A stretch of DNA of 64,000 nt from assembly GCA_039820405.1 (NCBI GenBank), contig JBCBQC010000017.1, forward strand, positions 1-64,000, given 5' to 3'. A program made the position numbers and the translations under genes. Of this stretch, positions 27,285 through 35,973 are shown piece by piece. Position 1 is the first letter of the stretch. Each line of letters starts with the position of its first letter. The stretch is from CALLVY01 sp937899855. GTDB lineage: Bacteria > Bacteroidota > Bacteroidia > Chitinophagales > Saprospiraceae. The notes below the pieces were generated by a model, which made no database searches, was not told where the DNA came from, and worked only from the letters and a program-made list of their open reading frames with translations.

Positions 27285-28331
27285 ATGGAAGAAAACAAAA
27301 CCCCTCCCATCGCCGACTGTTTGAACTGCGGTCACCCCCTTGCTCCCTCCGATCAGTTCTGCCCCCACTGCGGCCAGAGGCGGACCACCGGTCGCATCCG
27401 TTTGCGGCAGTTGCTCTCCGACTTTGTGGACAACTTTTTTAACCTGGATTCCCGAACCTTTCGCAGCATTCGCGCTTTATTTTGGCCGGGTTTTTTGACC
27501 TCGGAATACTTTCGGGGGCGTCATCGGAACTACATCCACCCCTTGCGTATTTTTTTGCTGAGTACGGTGCTATTGGTCGCCACTCTGAGCTGGTGGTTGG
27601 GGGATGAAATTTCGCTCGACGTCAACCCCAGCGAGGAGCTGATGCAGGACCAAACCGAACGGGAGCTGGCCTTGGCGGTAGATAGCCTACGACAGCAGTA
27701 CGGGGCGGCGGATTCGCTGAGTGTAGCGATTGACCAGTGGACCGCTGCGTATATCGAGGAAGGGCGTGGCGCACCGGATAGCATCGATCTCAATAGCGTG
27801 ATGCAAATTTACGGGGAGGTATCCGCGACCGTAGCCGTAGACGATCTCCTCCATCAACCCCTGGAGGACTTGCTCCGGGACTACCGGATCGAAGGCTTTC
27901 GCAACCGCCTCCTGTTTTCGCAGAAGGTGAAGTTGTTTCGCAATACGCGTGGTTTTATCAGTTATCTGATCGGGAGGATCACCTGGTTTGTCCTGATCCT
28001 GATGCCGCTGTTGGCCCTGGTGCTGTACCTGCTGTATATCCGGCGTGGGTTTTACTACGTGGAGCACTTTATTTTTTCGACACACGTCCACAGCGCGATT
28101 TTTATCTTACTCTCCTTGCTGTTGGGCTTGTCAGGCTGGCTGACGGAGGAAGTAATTCCCATCGTGTTATTGCTGATGGCTACGTACTGGTTGTTGGCCA
28201 CGAAAGCGTTTTATGGACAGGGGTGGGGCAAGACGCTGCTGAAATCCAGCCTGCTGTTTTTCTTCTTTTATTGGATCATCGTATCGATCGCTCTGGTGGT
28301 AGCGATCCTATTGGGGGTTCTGTTTTTTTGA
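27285..28331 (+). CDS. DUF3667 membrane protein with N-terminal zinc ribbon
   Basis: A 348-residue inner-membrane protein of a family common in Bacteroidota. The N-terminal zinc-ribbon motif C-L-N-C-G-H ... C-P-H-C-G-Q (residues ~13-35) is followed by the family signature (F-N-L-D-S-R-T-F-R-S-I-R-A-L-F-W-P-G, then Y-F-R-G-R-H-R-N-Y-I-H-P-L-R-I-F). There is one transmembrane helix at ~90-107, a soluble acidic loop, and about four further helices in 225-348. The biochemical role is unknown. The start ATG at 27285 immediately precedes the ribbon. Downstream lies a dispersed 198-bp repeat. Confidence 0.9.
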   Translation: MEENKTPPIADCLNCGHPLAPSDQFCPHCGQRRTTGRIRLRQLLSDFVDNFFNLDSRTFRSIRALFWPGFLTSEYFRGRHRNYIHPLRIFLLSTVLLVATLSWWLGDEISLDVNPSEELMQDQTERELALAVDSLRQQYGAADSLSVAIDQWTAAYIEEGRGAPDSIDLNSVMQIYGEVSATVAVDDLLHQPLEDLLRDYRIEGFRNRLLFSQKVKLFRNTRGFISYLIGRITWFVLILMPLLALVLYLLYIRRGFYYVEHFIFSTHVHSAIFILLSLLLGLSGWLTEEVIPIVLLLMATYWLLATKAFYGQGWGKTLLKSSLLFFFFYWIIVSIALVVAILLGVLFF

Positions 28332-28426
28332 GGGGGGATGTGCTGGGGGATGGAGCGAAAATGGTGGCCTCCCCCAGGGTCTCGAAAGAGGGAAAGACCT
28401 GATATGAACGCTTTTGGGGACCAGGC

Positions 28427-28624
28427 AGAATTTGAGGCTTGGGTGGGCCCACCCTCAAGGCACGACCGTTTGCCGCGCCCCTTTGCAGACCCTACGCTAC
28501 GGCATAGCTCCGCTACCCAAACCCAGAATACCCGATTCTGGTCGTGGAATAAAAAAAGATGCTCCGTCACCTAGAATCAGGAGAATCACGGTACATGGAC
28601 GCTTTTGGGAGGGAAATTCCATAA
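28427..28624 (+). repeat. Dispersed 198-bp structured repeat, copy A
   Basis: It aligns end to end with 49201-49398. Shared blocks include agctccgctaccca, ctggtcgtggaa, acctagaatcagga, tacatggacgctttt and aaattccataa. Two stem-loops occur in both copies: GGGTGGG/CCCACCC (28441-28454) and CCAGAAT/ATTCTGG (28523-28541). The start is preceded by ATGAACGCTTTTGGG (28404), near-identical to ATGGACGCTTTTGGG (28595) inside the repeat, so the true element may begin at 28404. Confidence 0.8.
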
Positions 28625-28753
28625 ATTTAAATTAGTATTTACTTTAATGTGTTTGTTAAGTGGTTGATTATCAGCGAGAAAAAAGCAAAATGAAATTTTA
28701 TTGTTATAAATTTTAACATTTGCCCATCCTGCGGTACTCCACTTAAAAACCCA

Positions 28754-28785
28754 TTTGTCTCCTTCCCCCAGGATTTGCATCTTTG
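28754..28785 (+). promoter_or_regulatory. Promoter of gatB (TTTG-N20-CATCTTTG)
   Basis: TTTG at 28754-28757 and CATCTTTG at 28778-28785 match the -33/-7 consensus except for the first base of the -7 box. The leader would be ~45 nt. Confidence 0.5.
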
Positions 28786-28836
28786 TAAACCGCTTTGGCC
28801 CGGGAAAGGGCTCGCGGTACACCACAATTCACCCTT

Positions 28837-30288
28837 ATGTCTGTCTACGATCAATACGAAACGGTTATCGGCCTGGAAATCCACGTGCAACTGGCCACCC
28901 AATCCAAAGCTTTTTGTGGCGACGATGCCCGTTTTGGCGCCGCCCCCAACACCCACGTGAGCGCCATCTCGCTGGGCCACCCCGGTACCTTACCCCGCCT
29001 CAACAAGAGGCAAGTCGAATACGCCGTCCAACTTGGCCTGGCCCTGGGCTGCGAGATTCAGCGGCACAACACTTTCGATCGCAAGAACTATTTCTACGCC
29101 GATCTGCCCAAGGGTTACCAAATCACCCAAGATCGCCGTCCCATTTGCGTTGGTGGTGCCCTGCAGATTCCCAGTGCGGAGGGGGAGAAAAGCATTCGCA
29201 TTCACCACATCCACATGGAGGAGGATGCCGGTAAGTCGATTCACGACCAGGACCCCCAGCACAGCCTGGTGGACCTCAATCGGGCGGGCGTGCCCTTACT
29301 CGAAATCGTGACCGAGCCCGACCTGCGCAGTCCCGAGGAGGTAGATGCCCTGATGACCGCCATGCGCCAACTGGTACGCTACCTCGAAATCTCGGATGGC
29401 AACATGGAAGAAGGATCGCTGCGCTGCGATTGTAACGTATCGGTCCGGCTACGGGGCAGCGACCAACTGGGCGAGCGTTGTGAAGTCAAAAACCTCAACT
29501 CCATGCGTTTTGCCCGGCGGGCCATCGCCTACGAACGTCGGCGCCAAATCGATCTGATCGAAGCGGGGGGGAAAGTGGAACAACAAACCCTCAATTTTGA
29601 TCCCGTCAGTGGTATGACCAGCCCCCTGCGCGACAAGGAGGATGCCCACGATTACCGCTATTTTCCCGAACCCGACCTTCCCCCCGTCCAACTGGACGAG
29701 GCCTACGTCGACCAGTTGCGCGCTACCCTCCCTCCACTGCCCTGGGCCCTGCGGACGGAATTGGCGACCGACTACCAACTTTCCCCCTACAATGCCGAAC
29801 TCCTAACCCAGGAAAAGGCCACGGCCCTGTACTTCAAACGCCTGGCCGCCGAAACGCCTCACTTCAAAGCCGCTGCTAATCTGCTGATCAATAAGATGCT
29901 CCCCTGGGTACAGGAACGCAAGACCCCCCTCGCGGACTTTCCCCTCACTACGGATCAATTGGCCGAGCTGATCCAACTCATCGCCGACGATCGGGTGAGC
30001 AATGCCGTGGCCTACCAACGGCTTTTCCCCGCCCTGCTCGATCGCCCCGAGGCCCGTCCCCTGGCTCTAGCGGAAGCCCTGGACCTGATCCAATCGCAGG
30101 ACGATGACTTTATGGCCACCCTCGTTCGCGAGGTGATCGAGCAGCACCCCGATAAGGTGGCGGCTTACCGCCAGGGAAAGAAGAATTTACTCGGCTTTTT
30201 TATGGGACAGGTCATGCGACAATCCAAGGGCCGGGCCAATCCCAAAACGGCGGAGGCCCTGCTCCAACGAACGCTGGCGGCGGACTAA
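28837..30288 (+). CDS. gatB: Aspartyl/glutamyl-tRNA(Asn/Gln) amidotransferase subunit B
   Basis: Subunit B of the GatCAB complex, which converts Glu-tRNA(Gln) and/or Asp-tRNA(Asn) to the amidated form in the cytoplasm. The start ATG at 28837 yields the family N-terminus Y-E-T-V-I-G-L-E-I-H-V-Q-L. Hallmarks include F-Y-P/A-D-L-P-K-G-Y-Q-I-(T)-Q, G-V-P-L-L-E-I-V-(T)-E-P-D, the M-E-E-G-S-L-R-C-D-x-N-V-S motif and the C-terminal YqeY/GatB tail domain (K-N-L-L-G-F-F-M-G-Q-V-M). The 483 residues match the family length. The other subunits (gatA, gatC) are not in the window, so the complex is encoded at separate loci. Confidence 0.97.
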   Translation: MSVYDQYETVIGLEIHVQLATQSKAFCGDDARFGAAPNTHVSAISLGHPGTLPRLNKRQVEYAVQLGLALGCEIQRHNTFDRKNYFYADLPKGYQITQDRRPICVGGALQIPSAEGEKSIRIHHIHMEEDAGKSIHDQDPQHSLVDLNRAGVPLLEIVTEPDLRSPEEVDALMTAMRQLVRYLEISDGNMEEGSLRCDCNVSVRLRGSDQLGERCEVKNLNSMRFARRAIAYERRRQIDLIEAGGKVEQQTLNFDPVSGMTSPLRDKEDAHDYRYFPEPDLPPVQLDEAYVDQLRATLPPLPWALRTELATDYQLSPYNAELLTQEKATALYFKRLAAETPHFKAAANLLINKMLPWVQERKTPLADFPLTTDQLAELIQLIADDRVSNAVAYQRLFPALLDRPEARPLALAEALDLIQSQDDDFMATLVREVIEQHPDKVAAYRQGKKNLLGFFMGQVMRQSKGRANPKTAEALLQRTLAAD

Positions 30289-30350
30289 GTCGCTCATTTG
30301 TAATTCCCAAAATATTATCCTATTTTAGATGGGACGCAAACGCCCGCGGT

Positions 30351-30683
30351 ATGCCCATAAAAAAAGAAGAATACACCAAGCTCTACTACTCCATCGGTGA
30401 GGTTTCTAAAATGTTTGAGGTTTCCAAGTCCTTGATCCGTTTTTGGGAATCGGAATTCGACTTGCTACGGCCCCACAAGAATAGCAAGGGCGATCGGCGT
30501 TTTACCCAACAAAACCTCAATCAGTTTCGCCTCATCTATCACCTCGTCAAGGAACGGGGCTTTACCCTCGAAGGGGCCAAGAAAGAGCTCAAGGAAAATA
30601 AGGACCGCCACATCAAAAAACAGGAAATCCTCGATAACCTCTACCGGCTACGGGGCTTCTTGGAAAAACTCAAATCGGACTGA
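30351..30683 (+). CDS. MerR-family transcriptional regulator
   Basis: A 110-residue DNA-binding protein. The winged helix-turn-helix spans ~12-80, with the MerR pattern Y-S-I-G-E-V-S-K-M-F-E-V-S, L-I-R-F-W-E and D-R-R-F-T. A basic helical tail is probably the dimerisation helix. It lacks a C-terminal ligand domain and has no cysteines, so the inducer is not evident. This short form is widespread in Bacteroidota. It follows gatB by 62 bp on the same strand and ends 2 bp from the convergent sigma54 activator gene. Confidence 0.92.
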   Translation: MPIKKEEYTKLYYSIGEVSKMFEVSKSLIRFWESEFDLLRPHKNSKGDRRFTQQNLNQFRLIYHLVKERGFTLEGAKKELKENKDRHIKKQEILDNLYRLRGFLEKLKSD

Positions 30684-30685
30684 GG

Positions 30686-32452
30686 TCATTCCGCCTGCTT
30701 GCTCCGCTTGATTCCCAATCGATCCATTTTTGAATAGAGCGTCGTCGGTCGCAAATCCAGCAGACGGGCCGCTCCCCGCTCGCCACTTACCCGCCAGTTG
30801 GTATGCTGCAAAACTTCAATGATGTACTGCCGCTGCATGGCCTCCAGGCTTTTGAACTCCTGCGGAGGCAAGCGCTTTTTGCTAGGCCGGAACCAGTCGC
30901 CCAGGTTGAGCTTTCCGGCGCGGGCGGTGATGATGCCCCGTTCCACAATGTTTTCCAACTCGCGGACGTTGCCCGGAAAATCGTATTCCAGCAGTCGGTT
31001 GATTACTTTTTGGGGGACTTCCTGGATGCTGCGTCCCAGTTTGCTCCCCAGTTTTTCGCAAAAGAAACGAACCAGTAGGGGAATGTCTTCGGGACGCTCG
31101 CGCAGGGGGATGCTGTGGATGGGAAAAACGTTGAGCCGGTAATAGAGGTCTTCCCGAAAATTGCCCTTATCGATTTCCTTTTCCAAATTTCGATTGGTCG
31201 CCGCAATCACCCGGATGTCGACCCGCCGGGTCTCGGACCCCCCGAGGCGTTCGATCTCCCCTTCCTGTAGGGCCCGGAGCAGTTTGGCTTGCAGCTCGAT
31301 CGGCAATTCGCCGATTTCGTCCAAAAAGAGGGTACCGCCGTCGGCGAGTTCGAATTTGCCAATTTTACGGCTGAGGGCGCCGGTAAAGGCACCTTTTTCG
31401 TGGCCAAAAAGTTCGCTCTCAATGAGGTTGGCGGGGAGGGCGGCGCAGTTGACCTTAATCATGGGCCGGACGTGGCGACGGCTCAATTGGTGGACCGCCC
31501 GGGCGATCAATTCCTTACCCGTACCACTTTCCCCGGTAATCAAAACCGTCGAGTTGGTATCGGCTACCTGTTCGACCTTTTGTAGGACCTTGCGAAAGGA
31601 CTTGCTCTGCGTGATGATTTCGCCAAAGTGCTGACTGCCTTCGATCTCTTCCTGGAGGTAGTTGTTTTCCGCCTCCAATTTTTCCTTGAGTTCCCGAATC
31701 TCCAGGAGTGCCCCCCGCAGTGCGGCTTCCTTGCGCTTGCGCTCGCTGATGTCACGCACGTTGGCGCAGGCGTATTCCATGCCTTCAAACTCGATGTAGT
31801 GGGCCACAATTTCCACCGGAAAGCTGCGTCCCGCTCGGTCGATGTGTTCGCTTTCCCGGAGGGTCTGGCCCGCCGTTTTGAGCTCCTCCCAGATGCCCCG
31901 GAAGCCCTCGGGGTCGACGGTGCGGTTGATTTCGAGGAGGTTTTTGCCCAAAAATTCCTCCTTCGTATAGCCGTACCAGCGACAGGCCGCTTCGTTGACC
32001 TGTTTGATAAAGCCGCGGGGGCAAATCCAGAAAATGGCGTCGACGGCCTTTTGGACGGTAAAGTCGGCGAGACGGGCCTGGCGGTCGGCTTCCTTGCGTT
32101 GGGTGATGTCCTGGATGATGGCACAGCTGTAGGTGACGCCTTCGTATTCGACAAAAATATCGGTGATGTCAACGGGGAATTCCTCGCCGTTTTTCTTGCG
32201 GTGCGAGCTTTCGAAGGTCTCGGTATTGACCTGCTTGTTGGCCCAGTGTGCGGCCCAGCGGTCGGGGCTCATGTTGGGGTTGAGGTCGAAGATGGTCTTT
32301 TCCAGCAATTCCTCCCGGGTGTAACCCCAGTGTTCGCAGGCCTTGCGGTTGGCTTCAAAAAAGCGTCCCCGTTCGTCGAACCAAAAGACGGCATTGGGCA
32401 AATCGGTAAGGGCGCGTTGGGCAATGGTCGGCAGGTGTGGAGCAGGAGGCAT
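30686..32452 (-). CDS. PAS-PAS-AAA+ sigma54-dependent transcriptional activator with Fis domain
   Basis: A 588-residue enhancer-binding protein for RNA polymerase with sigma54. Two PAS sensor domains (~12-120 and ~130-240, each ending in a D-I-T-Q-R-K / D-I-S-E-R-K PAC motif) are joined by a coiled coil (240-275) to the AAA+ domain. Walker A is G-E-S-G-T-G-K-E (307-314), the sigma54-contacting loop is G-A-F-T-G-A (354-359) and Walker B is T-L-F-L-D-E-I-G. A Fis-type helix-turn-helix (R-P-T-T-L-Y-S-K-M) ends the protein. There is no receiver domain, so the signal is sensed directly through PAS, for example a small ligand or redox state. No cognate kinase is adjacent. Confidence 0.95.
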   Translation of the reverse strand: MPPAPHLPTIAQRALTDLPNAVFWFDERGRFFEANRKACEHWGYTREELLEKTIFDLNPNMSPDRWAAHWANKQVNTETFESSHRKKNGEEFPVDITDIFVEYEGVTYSCAIIQDITQRKEADRQARLADFTVQKAVDAIFWICPRGFIKQVNEAACRWYGYTKEEFLGKNLLEINRTVDPEGFRGIWEELKTAGQTLRESEHIDRAGRSFPVEIVAHYIEFEGMEYACANVRDISERKRKEAALRGALLEIRELKEKLEAENNYLQEEIEGSQHFGEIITQSKSFRKVLQKVEQVADTNSTVLITGESGTGKELIARAVHQLSRRHVRPMIKVNCAALPANLIESELFGHEKGAFTGALSRKIGKFELADGGTLFLDEIGELPIELQAKLLRALQEGEIERLGGSETRRVDIRVIAATNRNLEKEIDKGNFREDLYYRLNVFPIHSIPLRERPEDIPLLVRFFCEKLGSKLGRSIQEVPQKVINRLLEYDFPGNVRELENIVERGIITARAGKLNLGDWFRPSKKRLPPQEFKSLEAMQRQYIIEVLQHTNWRVSGERGAARLLDLRPTTLYSKMDRLGIKRSKQAE

Positions 32453-32660
32453 GGTATATCGATGGTTGAAGGCCGGCGCTGGCGGCCGGGTAGTGGCCTA
32501 ATGGTATAAAGATAGGGGATTAAGTGGAAATGAGATCAAGCTAGGGGCTGGTGGCTAAAATTGCTGTCCGAGCCATTACCTTTTTCCACTTGGGGGAATC
32601 AATCGTAAAAGCGCCTTAGGCAGCACATTTTTTAATCTCCCCAAACAAAATCACTCGATC

Positions 32661-35342
32661 ATGAAGCAATACCTTTTTACCCTTATCCTGTTGGGATGCC
32701 TCACCTCGCTCACGGGCCAGCCCGGCTCCCCGGATCCAACCTTTGGCGATCAGGGCGTGGTACGGACCAACCTGAGTAACTTTTCCCACGTTTCAAAAGT
32801 CGTGGCATTGCCGGATGGTAAACTACTGGCCTGTGGGGATTTGAAGCAGGATAATTTGGACGTTAGGCGGGCCCTACTGGTCCGCTATCTGGAAGATGGC
32901 TCGCTCGATCCCGATTTTGGGGAGGGCGGCATCGTATACGATCCGGAGAGTGAGCTAGTGGGGGAAGTTCAGGCCATCAACGTTTTTAACGATGGGCGGA
33001 TGCTCCTGGCGGCCAATCGGGACGATCGGATCGTACTGATGCGTTTGTTGCCCGACGGCCAGGTGGATTCCACCTTTAACCAGACCGGGCAGATGGATCT
33101 GTTGATCACCGGACAGCGTAACACGGTACGGGACATCGCCATTCGGGAGGACGGTGCCATTCTTTTGGCGGGAGCGGTATTGATGGAAAACACCAGCAGT
33201 TACTCCTTCCTTCTGGCCCAACTTCGGCCCGACGGGAGCCTCGATACGGCTTTCGCCAACGGTGGATTTATCGTTACGCCTCACTCGGATGACCGAGATG
33301 AACTGTGGCGCATCATCGTATCCCCCGACGGGCGTATCCTAGTGGCCGGTTGATCGGGGTTTAGTCAGGTGGGTGCTGCTGAATCCGAAATCATGCTTTT
33401 TCGCTACCGCTCCGATGGCAGTACCGATCTGAGTTTTGGCAATACCGGTCGCATCCGCCTGGTGGATAGCAACCGCAAGCTGCGCTTGAGCGATATCGCC
33501 ATCACGCCGGAAGGACGTATCGTGGTTGGAGGGAGTCTAAATTTTGATCGCCGGGGAGATTGGCTCATTACGATGTTATTGGACGATGGGGGGTTGGATA
33601 CGGAATTTGGGGACGGTGGTTTTTTGCGAATAGATTTAGGGGGAAATACTTACGACCGCTTGGAGGATATCGAGGTACAGGTCGATGGCAGTCTTTTGCT
33701 GTTGGGGCTGGATTGGGATGGTCAATTGGCCTATCTGATTCGCACCCGGAGCAATGGGGAGATGGATGAGACTTTTGGGGATCGAGGGGTCGTCACCTCC
33801 GATGCAGTGGGTTGGTACTTTAGGATGCGAATGGCTTTGCAAGCGGACGGCAAGATCGTAGTGGGGGGGTCATACTTTACTTTGTTGCGCTACGAATCGG
33901 GGCTAAACCCGTTTCAATCCATCACCACTCGGGATCGTCCGCATTTTTATTGCCCGGGAGAGGAATTGCGGGGTGAGCTCTTTGTCAGTCCAGGCTTTGA
34001 TCCAGCGGGAGTTAAGCTGGAGGTCATCGACTCCCCGCTGGGAGTCGAAATTGCCTGGGACGACGAACGGCCCCAACCTAGAAGTTGGGTAGGCTATACG
34101 GTGAGCAACTTGCCGATTGGCGTAGTGAGCCAGGTTGTGGTACAAGCCAGCGATGACTTGGGCAATCAGGCCCGAGATACCCTGACCTTTTGGGACCAAA
34201 CCATCCCCAGCGAGTTGCAGTTTCCACCGGCGGGCGCTACGAATCTTCCCACCGATTCGATCCGCTTTGCTTGGAGTGACCCCACCCCCAGCAGCTACAT
34301 TCTGGAGCTGTCTACGGATTCGGCAGACTTTGCGGCGAACCGGATATACGGCCAAGGGGGCATCATCGACCCCTTTCTGGTGCTTCCCCAGCGCTTGGAT
34401 ACTTTTCGGGTCTACTACTGGCGACTGGTTACGGATAATGAGTGCGGGCAATTGGTCAATGGAATACAGTCTTTTCGAACCGGCCTGCCCCTCAACTACA
34501 CCATTCGGGCTTCGGAGGATACCCTGCGCAGCTGTATCGGAGGCATTTACCGGCTGGCCCTCAGCCTGGGGACGGGACTGGGCAATCGCCCGCTGGATTT
34601 GAGGGTGATCAATTTGCCCGAGGGGGGAAGGGTAGACTTTGCCCAAAACTCAGCGGAGCGTGGGGAGGTGGTCCAGGTGGAATTGCGAGGGCGAATTTCC
34701 CGGCTTGAGTTCCCACTGATCTTTGAAGCCCAAGCTTCCTCCGGCCGTCCCGTCCGCGATACGGTATGGATCATACAGGACCAAAACACTCGGAGCTTTG
34801 ACCTCTTCGAACCACAGAACGGTGCCAATCTGGTCGATCTGGAACCACGGTTGGATTGGGACCAAGACCTGGCGGTGCGCTACCTGGTAGAAATCGCCCG
34901 TACCGCTGACGATTTTGAGGAGGACCTGGTCTTCCGCGATACCTCCAGCGTTGGGGAGGAAGGGTACCTGCTGCCCGCCGGTGTCTTGGAGCTCCAACGG
35001 ACCTATTACTGGCGGGTGCGTACCCTGGGGGGCTGTGAATTCTCCAATACCTTTGCCTTTAATACGGGGGTGACCGGTACTAAGGCCGTGGAGGCGCCCA
35101 AGGTCACCCTCTATCCCAATCCCAGTGCGGGGGAGGTCTACCTGCGTTTGCCGGCCAGCACTGAGCCCTGGACTTTGCGACTGTTGGACCTAAGTGGGGT
35201 GGAGCGCCGCCGTTGGCGCATTCCCGCCGGTGACCGCCATTTTAGTTTTGATCCCGAGCTGCCACCTGGGCTTTACTTCGTGGAGTGGCGACAGGCTGGG
35301 GCCTGGGGGCGGCAGAAATTACACTACGGGCTGACCCCATAA
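32661..35342 (+). pseudogene. Delta-60 repeat T9SS-secreted protein interrupted by one in-frame TGA
   Basis: Two ORFs in the same frame (32661-33350 and 33354-35342) together encode ~892 residues. The signal peptide is 1-19 (L-T-G-Q). Seven delta-60 repeats of the form D-G-S-L-D-x-x-F-G-x-G-G-I-V ... D-G-R-I-L-V-A-G follow; the TGA at 33351 falls directly after L-V-A-G in the fourth, and the frame continues with S-G-F-S-Q-V-G-A-A and the fifth repeat. Ig-like domains and a T9SS domain (T-L-Y-P-N-P-S-A-G) complete the protein. No frameshift is needed. Either one nonsense mutation, a sequencing error or readthrough explains this. Without readthrough the first part makes a secreted but unsorted fragment. 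A terminator follows. Confidence 0.8.
33351..33353 (+). other. In-frame TGA interrupting the delta-60 protein
   Basis: The codon follows GTG GCC GGT and precedes TCG GGG TTT in the same reading frame. In related repeats the residue after the glycine is usually small or polar. A GGA or CGA codon would need one substitution to become TGA. Confidence 0.85.
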
Positions 35343-35368
35343 ACACCCCGCTTCGCGGCGGTCGGTGC

Positions 35369-35410
35369 AAAGCGCATTCCCAGAAGTGGGGAGGCGCTTT
35401 TTTGTTTTTT
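35369..35410 (+). terminator. Intrinsic terminator after the delta-60 gene
   Basis: AAGCGC and GCGCTT arms continue to TTCCC/GGGGA with one mismatch and a 6-nt loop, followed by two T-runs (35398-35403 and 35405-35410). Confidence 0.8.
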
Positions 35411-35556
35411 CATTTTCGTAATTATACGAAATATCGTAATTTATTTTCGTAATTTTTCTCAGCGTCCTTTTTGGAGTAATTTTTTAATTGCTGATTATCA
35501 ATTGGTTATGAATTTTTCGATCGCCTTTTGGCCCTTTGGCACAGCCGTTGGACTAT

Positions 35557-35925
35557 ATGGAACAAATAACTGCGAAAATGACTGTATCCACCCAACTCAC
35601 CCCCCTTCAACAGCTGCTCCAGCGGAGCGCCGATAGCCCCCTTCCCATCGTTGCCTTCCTGACGCGGGGACAGAGTGGCTCCGATTTCTTGATGCGTCGA
35701 GTGCTCGAACGTTTGGAAGATAGCCTGACCGATTCCTTCCAGTTTATCGAGCTGGCCGAGCGTGCGGCCGAGGGACTCCAAAAGGAGTTGAAAACGACAA
35801 AAAATCCGGTGGTACTGTTGTTGGATCGCTCCGAAATCCAACTGCTTTTTTCGGGCATGATGCCCTACGAATCGCTGCGGGAGGTCCTGGAGTCCTACCT
35901 GGCCAAAAGTTGTCAACCTCTTTGA
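35557..35925 (+). CDS. Thioredoxin-fold-like small protein lacking CxxC
   Basis: About 122 residues from ATG 35557; ATG at 35578 (M-T-V-S-T-Q-L) is an alternative. The hydrophobic pattern resembles the thioredoxin fold: strand L-P-I-V-A-F-L, a helix beginning at G-Q-S-G-S where thioredoxins have C-x-x-C, a second strand F-Q-F-I-E-L, N-P-V-V-L-L-L-D at the cis-proline position, then a final helix S-L-R-E-V-L-E-S-Y-L. With no cysteine at the active site it should not be a redox enzyme; a binding or scaffolding role is a guess. No signal peptide. It precedes the DUF547 gene by 48 bp and may be co-transcribed. The assignment rests on pattern alone. Confidence 0.6.
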   Translation: MEQITAKMTVSTQLTPLQQLLQRSADSPLPIVAFLTRGQSGSDFLMRRVLERLEDSLTDSFQFIELAERAAEGLQKELKTTKNPVVLLLDRSEIQLLFSGMMPYESLREVLESYLAKSCQPL

Positions 35926-35973
35926 ATACCAAATACATCATCACCAATTACTATCCACAGAAATTTAAATAAA

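Larger units (their letters stand above)
28332..28836. other. 505-bp intergenic region upstream of gatB
   Basis: It contains copy A of a dispersed 198-bp repeat (28427-28624), an AT-rich stretch (28625-28740) and the gatB promoter (28754-28785). Short ORFs here are accounted for by the repeat. Confidence 0.6.

Noticed and set aside
28268..28570. 100-residue minus-strand ORF in repeat copy A, similar to one in copy B (49105-49329)
   Set aside because: The peptides resemble each other only because the DNA is repeated; substitutions are not concentrated at third positions and the ends differ.
33351..33353. Selenocysteine at the in-frame TGA
   Set aside because: No selenoprotein family match, no stable SECIS-like hairpin immediately downstream that I can see, and the position in the repeat does not hold cysteine in the other copies.
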